Of a DNA stretch of 64,000 bases, positions 59,042 to 64,000 are shown in pieces. The stretch's first letter is position 1; every line of letters starts with the position of its first letter. The notes beneath the pieces were generated by a model, which was given only the letters and a program-made list of their open reading frames with translations, was not told the origin of the DNA and ran no database searches. The DNA is taken from assembly GCA_001414485.1 (NCBI GenBank), contig LLEY01000074.1, positions 1 to 64,000 of the forward strand, written 5' to 3'. Origin of the DNA: Calycina herbarum (Eukaryota; Ascomycota; Leotiomycetes; Helotiales; Pezizellaceae). Both the position numbers and the translations under genes were made by a program.

Positions 59042-59746
59042 TCATGAATCTTTGAACCCAATAGGAATCAAAGCAGCAGCAATACTCTGCACCCCCCTCT
59101 CCGTAGCCAGCAAATTAAACTGCGCCGCCGCATTCCTCGTATCCTGGATATCAACCCGAATCCCCAAACTATTGATATATTGTCTCGTCCTTGGACTAAT
59201 AGGGCGCATCTCCTTCCCCAGACCTAAGATCAATAAATCAGGTTTAGGCCAAACCAGACCCAAAAGTCCCCATCCTTCATCCCCACACTCCCACTGTCCT
59301 TTCTCATTGACCAACCTCGATCCCTCTTTACCCTCCCCAGGACCCCCCTTCGCAAGCCAAGGAGCCCACTCGAAAGCCTCTCCATTAACAAGCAACACCC
59401 CCTTTCCTCCCGTGATCTTCACCCCGTTATCGAGATGGAAGCCATTCCATGCGCAAGCATCAATACTCGTGCTAGGTGTTGGACTTGAGCCGAGCATATT
59501 TAGGGTCCCGAAATCGGTTTGCGTTTCTTCTTTTGAGGCGGGGCCGCGATCGTGGGACTTGGGCGCTGAGCGGTTGGAGGAGGAGAGGGGGGAGGCATGG
59601 GAGAATTGTCGATGGGGAGAGCTGAAGGGGATTCGGCGCGAAAGTAGCTGGCGTGATGGACAATGGGAGGTGTTGAGAGGCGAGAAGAGGAAAGTTTTGA
59701 GGTCGCGAATTGTTGGGCGCGTGAGGGATAGGCGGGTTGGTGGCAT
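59042..59746 (-). CDS. NDUFAF3-like (Mth938 domain) complex I assembly factor
   Basis: Single exon, 234 aa, start at 59746 (MPPTRLSLTRPTIRDLKTF). The first 60 residues are rich in Arg, Ser and Pro, a mitochondrial presequence. The Mth938/DUF498 domain follows: FGTLNML...STSIDACAWNGFHLDNGVKI, then VWPKPDLLILGLGKEMRPIS, then TRNAAAQFNLLATERGVQSI and AAALIPIGF. In animals and fungi this protein helps assemble the membrane/peripheral junction of respiratory complex I. The longer middle insertion (GGPGEGKEGSRLVNEKGQWE) is common in fungi. Confidence in family is high. Confidence 0.88.
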   Translation of the reverse strand: MPPTRLSLTRPTIRDLKTFLFSPLNTSHCPSRQLLSRRIPFSSPHRQFSHASPLSSSNRSAPKSHDRGPASKEETQTDFGTLNMLGSSPTPSTSIDACAWNGFHLDNGVKITGGKGVLLVNGEAFEWAPWLAKGGPGEGKEGSRLVNEKGQWECGDEGWGLLGLVWPKPDLLILGLGKEMRPISPRTRQYINSLGIRVDIQDTRNAAAQFNLLATERGVQSIAAALIPIGFKDS

Positions 59747-60843
59747 TGTAAATATTCGATTCGTTCAGTTGGGTTTTAGGATATTTGCGGAATTGGTGTT
59801 GCGGGTTATTGTTGTTGGGCTTGTTTCTTGAAGCTTGTGAAGCTCTCGCGAGAAGCCAAGGACGTCATGAAAATCCAAGCACGTGACCATATATAAATGA
59901 GTGAAGAAATATTGGTTTAAGGATTAAAGTTACTTGTATACTTGCTCTAATACTTGGATTTCTTACTGATAGTTACTCTGAGGGTGAGTTATCCAAAGTC
60001 ACGAGAAAAGTTAATGTGATTGAATAACAAAAAGCGACAGTAAATACGCCCAACTTTCTGGGGCAATTTAAGGGAACATTTTCGAGTATTGAATAGAACA
60101 ATCATCTCGATTTTATCAACATAGGCTATTCTAAATATCTATTCATATCCGCTTTTATTGACAACCAGGCCGACGTCATCCCAAGAGCCCCGCCCTGCTA
60201 TCAAAGTCAGGGGTAGCTTCAAGTGAAACTTGACTGGAGATGTCTCTCCCAGTCAGTAGGTATCACAATCATACAATTTATTCTAGAGGACGGGGAAAAT
60301 AGAAATCTCCCGTTTGCTTTTCTCTGCTGGAGTGCTTTCGTCTATCCAATTCAATTCCTCTGCTTTGCTCTTAAACTCCCAATGCTCTCATTGGGTATTT
60401 CCCGGCTTCTGAGATCTTATCTCAAGTAGCCAGGTACCCATCCAATATGACAGGAATTATTGGCGCTTAAAGAGCTTAATTAGAAAACCTGACCCATATT
60501 TCTAACTAGAGAAATGTGACTTCAAGGACCAAAACATGGCCATCCAAATAAAGCAGTAGCGATGGGATGATGCAGTTAGGTTCCAGAGGCACCAGCACTC
60601 CACCTGCATTGCCCCTCATTATCATGCGTGCCTTCCACCTTGCCAGCATCCCCGCTCCAAGCTGTTCGTGACTGCCCTATGTGAATATTTAAGGCTGACC
60701 CGTCCCGCAATCTTGTTTCGTCATCTCATGACCTTGAATTCAATTCACCAAACTCATCTATAAATTTCTCCCAGATTACCCCTCCTCTCTACCAACAACA
60801 AACACCACCATAAATCTACAAATCAAATCACTTCACCAGCAAA
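59747..60843. other. Divergent promoter region with MITE copy
   Basis: Between the NDUFAF3-like gene (leftward) and the gene at 60844 (rightward). MITE copy I lies at about 60025-60166. A CAAACACCACCATAAATC-type leader precedes the 60844 start. Nothing else. Confidence 0.5.
60025..60166. mobile_element. MITE family copy I
   Basis: Left end AAAAAGCGACAGTAAATACG; right end ATATCCGCTTTTATTGACAA (inverse type). The interior has CTTTCTGGGGCAATTTAAG. No clear target duplication. Confidence 0.55.
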
Positions 60844-61473
60844 ATGGCAACCGCAGAGACAGTCGAGATGGGTCTTCCCCATACACCAAAGTAATTTACG
60901 CCCCATACTTGTCTTAGAGATCCTGCTAATGAAGGGATAGGGAGGAATCCATCAAAGCCTTCAACGAGATCGAAGTCGACCTCAAGAAACAAATCCAACA
61001 CCTCCGTCACTCAACCGATAGTACGCTCTCCCCTCCCCTTCTCCTATGCTACCCCACCACCCATCTAACAATCCTTAGAACACGAACCCCAATACTTCCA
61101 AGCAGTCAGCAACCTTTCCAACGAACAACTAACCACCTTCTCCGGTACGTTTCTTCCCCTTTCCTTCCCCTCCCAAATACCTCATTACCCCTCACCAGAG
61201 CTAAAACTAACCATCCCTCTCCCCACAGCCGAAGATCTAAAAGAAGTCCGTGTCGCAACCAGCGCCTACGGCCTCCACCTCTTCGGAAAAGTCCTCCTCC
61301 CCGAATCCGAAAACCAATCCTCCTACTTCATGTTCCGCGCCTTCATCGCAGGAGACGCCGAGACGGCGAAACTACATTGTATTCATCTCGAGGAGACGGA
61401 GAGGGCGGATGGTGATAAGGATTTCCGTGCGATTTTTGGCAAGGAGGATAGGTTGGAGTGGTTTGATGTATGA
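60844..61473 (+). CDS. Small conserved-looking protein, unknown function
   Basis: Four exons, 60844-60890, 60941-61020, 61079-61144 and 61229-61473, join in frame to 145 aa. The start is MATAETVEMGLPHTP. An amphipathic helix (SIKAFNEIEVDLKKQIQHLR) is followed by a compact domain (EVRVATSAYGLHLFGKVLLP, then YFMFRAFIAGDAETAKLHCI) and ends RLEWFDV. Clean splicing of four short exons and the balanced composition show a real gene. I do not recognise the family. No targeting signal or membrane helix is seen. Confidence 0.75.
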
Positions 61474-62233
61474 ATAAAAAAGATCGGGATAGGGAGTTAG
61501 GAAGGGGGGTAAGAGGGGAGGGGGAACTTAGGGAAGGATGGTTTGGAGTGGAGATTTTTACATGATGGGATGAATATGGACGAGGGTGGGATTTGGCTGC
61601 GTACTGCGTACTGCGGACGGGATTTGATGAGATAGCAAGCAAGCAAGGAAATGAAATACCACTAAGAATATCTAGCTGTGTTTTTGTTTTCCCTTTTGAG
61701 GTCCAGGAGGTGTAGTAATGCTGTACTCCGTTTCCCTATTTGTTCACGCAAGACCCGTCTCAATTTCCCTATGCTCTAAATAGTCGCAGAGAGCTTGGAA
61801 AATCATACAATCCCAGATATTTTAAATGATACTCTCCAATATATATTTTTCTTGTTAGGACACACTCGCGCAGGACAGAAAGAGCGGCAGGAAATACTTC
61901 AAGTTCGTACCTTTTCACCAAGCTCGTTGTTCTAGATGTCTAGGGGAATCTTTGTCTGATTATTTCAAATACTTGGAACAATTCAAAATTGACCTAGAAT
62001 TGGGACAATCAACTCCAGGTTAATACATTAGATTAAAGCCTGCTTACTGACACTTTTTCTTGTCCACCAGGAGGATAGCGTAGAAGTGCGGGAAGGTACC
62101 GTGAAACATAGTCACGAAATCCTACAATATCTGGTATTGCAATAAATATCGAAGAGAAACAAGTTTTTCCTTTTTACCCCTCCAATTAGTAGAAGATATA
62201 CTTTGATTTGCCTTGATCTGTACAGAATAATTC
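61474..62233. other. Convergent intergenic with MITE copy
   Basis: 3' flanks of the two convergent genes plus MITE copy J at about 61865-62070. No other feature. Confidence 0.55.
61865..62070. mobile_element. MITE family copy J
   Basis: Left end CTCGCGCAGGACAGAAAGAG then CGGCAGGAAATACTTCAAG. Right end GCTTACTGACACTTTTTCTT then GTCCACC. Interior CTAGAATTGGGACAATCAAC matches copies F and G. Confidence 0.65.
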
Positions 62234-64000
62234 CTACAAATCCTCATCCTCATCATTGTCCAACATCTCCGCATAATCCTCCATCGAAGCAAACATGGGC
62301 AGCTTCTTGAGTCTCTGCTTCCGCTTCCTACTCGTCTCCTTCTCATCCCCTCCTTCTTCACCAGGCTGAGCAGTTTGGACCTCTCTCGCAAACAGAGCCT
62401 CTTCATCCTCGTCATTGTCCTCGTCATCGTCCTCGTCAACTGGCATCTCAATGTCACTGCCTGATGCAAAGACATCTTCGCCTGCATCCGATCCTTCTAT
62501 GTCCGATTCATCGTCTTCCATGTTGATCTCCACCCCACCATCCGAATCAGACTCCTCTTCAGCATCCGAGTCATCCAGATCCAACATCTCCATATCAGAC
62601 TCCTCACTATCTCCCTCCACTTCAGGTCTAGACTCCACAAGCGCCTGCCAGATCTCATCCTCCTCATTATCCTCTTCCTCGTCTTCTCCTTTCGCGGGGA
62701 CCTTCTTCTTGGTCGAAGCCTGCTTACTCTTACCAATTTGGTTAAAGTATTTGTGGAAGAATACTTCATCCACAGCAACATCCTCGGCCTTTTTGCGCCA
62801 GAAGGCTTCGGTATTGACTGGTTGGAGAGAACTGTGGTTCGATCGGTTGGAGAGAAGGACGGCTTTGTTGTCGCCTCCAGAGAGAGGTTGCATGATAGAA
62901 CTTCCACGTGGGCCGGCAGCTGCTGATTTTGCATTTCGGTAAACGAATCGATCGAGGAAGGATGAGAGAGTGTGAGAGGTAAGATCTGGTTTTGGCGGCA
63001 TCTTTTGGTTGTTTGCAAGACGGTCTGCGAATAGCGCAACGGATGGATGGAAATGCACAAGGAAGGGGATCTATTATGTTAGTAAATTGACAATTATTTG
63101 GTGATTATAACTTACTAATTCCCAAAGACAACTTTTATCAGCATTGGTATGTTCTGGATCTCGTTTTCTCCCGTCATATACCTCCTTTGATTTTGATTTC
63201 GGGAGCTGTATTTGTTCGTCGGTCTCGCCATCTTCAGGGACATCCCTGAAGACTTCGTCTTCATCCTCGTCACCATACTCTGGATCGCTGAGTAGTGTTT
63301 TCAACCCTGGAAATGTGGCTTCCAACTCCCGCAAAAGATATATGACCCCACAAATAAAAGGAGGCTGGTGTAAAGTGACTATCTGCAAGAGACGCTTCGC
63401 AAAAGCTTTCACGCGCTTGATGTTGAGATCTGCCCTCAAAGCTCGGAAGAGGAGATTGAGATACAGAGCATGCTTCGATGAGCTGATAAGTCGCGGGTCC
63501 AAGAGTGACTCGTAAAGCGTTCTGTAAAATCTATCAACCGCGAGGTGCTTGGATGTGGCAAGTTGTTCAATCAGCATCAATGCCTGGATACTAGTATTGA
63601 AGTTCGAGGAGTGTGTGATTCGGAACAAAGTGTCCATGTGCTTCTCGAGACTATTTCAAGGTTAGATATTATTCATAATTTGTGATCCAAAACACATACC
63701 TAAGATCATCGGATTTGGAAAAGGGGAAGGCTCGGTTAACACCACTCAAAACTGCAGAAATCATCTTTTCGGTTGTTTCTTGACTAGACAACTTTGCCTC
63801 TTCCTCTTTCGTTGCCTTTGCCTTGGCCTTCTTGCCCATAGGTGCTCCACCACCTTGAACTTGTCCTTTGCGGTTCGTAGCTGGCCCTGTTGGCTCAGGC
63901 TTGGGCTCTTTCCTCTTCAGCAAGGAGACAAAAAGATCAAAGTAAATATCTAGAAGCTTTTTGGCGACTTCCTCCTCGTTGGCTCTCAAGATGGTCTGGT
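62234..64000 (-). CDS. MAK21: Noc1/Mak21 ribosome biogenesis factor, C-terminal part
   Basis: Three exons are visible, beyond 64000 to 63700, 63650-63116 and 63070-62234; the N-terminal part lies outside the window. The frame is open at the edge (QTILRANEEEVAKKLLDIYF). The CBF/Mak21 domain runs through LMLIEQLATSKHLAVDRFYR, YESLLDPRLISSSKHALYLN and AFAKRLLQIVTLHQPPFICG to IPFLVHFHPSVALFADRL. A long Asp/Glu-rich tail follows, ending in a Lys/Arg cluster and FASMEDYAEMLDNDEDEDL. Noc1/Mak21 acts with Noc2 in early 60S ribosomal subunit maturation and transport in the nucleolus. Introns are in frame (AG + T rebuilds SDDLSLEKHMD). Confidence 0.93.

Noticed and set aside
1..64000. CRISPR array, bacterial operon or phage features
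   Set aside because: No regularly spaced direct repeats with unique spacers; intron-bearing eukaryotic genes fill the window.

Overview
The window is nuclear DNA of a filamentous ascomycete. Genes carry short (about 45-105 nt) GT-AG introns, the proteins are typical Pezizomycotina families, gene density is one per 2-4 kb with both strands used, and AT-rich gene-poor stretches alternate with gene-rich ones. The style of the proteins (class II peroxidase, MCT-type MFS carrier, MAPR protein, cyanamide-hydratase-like HD protein) suggests Leotiomycetes/Helotiales, but that is inference. No tool was run: exon joins were worked out by hand from reading frame plus GT/AG sites.

Layout. 0-10 kb: two paralogous amidoligase-like genes flank a secreted class II haem peroxidase. 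12.8-14.6 kb: amino acid transporter. 14.6-19.2 kb: gene-free, holding a 458-bp hAT-type non-autonomous transposon with a perfect 8-bp target duplication. 19.2-20.5 kb: a frame-disrupted unknown gene. 21.5-23.5 kb: an MCT-like transporter with a fold-back element upstream. 25.4-28.3 kb: a three-LIM-domain protein. 30-36 kb: HD-domain hydratase, mitochondrial-type hotdog thioesterase, APS kinase, V-ATPase subunit C. 37.6-42.6 kb: a large unknown protein and a Gfo/Idh/MocA oxidoreductase. 43-45.5 kb: a degenerate tRNA-Arg and decayed repeat DNA. 45.7-52.2 kb: a membrane protein overlapping a metallothionein-like gene, a pseudogenised FAD monooxygenase, a DAP1/MAPR haem protein and a second thioesterase. 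53.8-56.1 kb: unknown coiled-coil protein. 56-59 kb: gene-free, with repeats. 59-64 kb: NDUFAF3-like protein, a small four-exon unknown and the C-terminal part of Noc1/Mak21, cut by the window edge.

The genes do not form one pathway. Housekeeping functions (sulfate activation, vacuolar acidification, ribosome biogenesis, complex I assembly, sterol/haem biology) are mixed with accessory ones. The strongest unexplained structure is a family of about ten short inverted-repeat elements (terminus like GCGGCAGTAAATA) scattered between genes from 31 to 62 kb and not seen in the first 31 kb. Next come several apparently decaying or recoded genes: an amidoligase with an in-frame TGA followed by 104 open codons, the FAD monooxygenase with two frameshifts and a nonsense codon, and the 19-20 kb gene with an A6 frame change.
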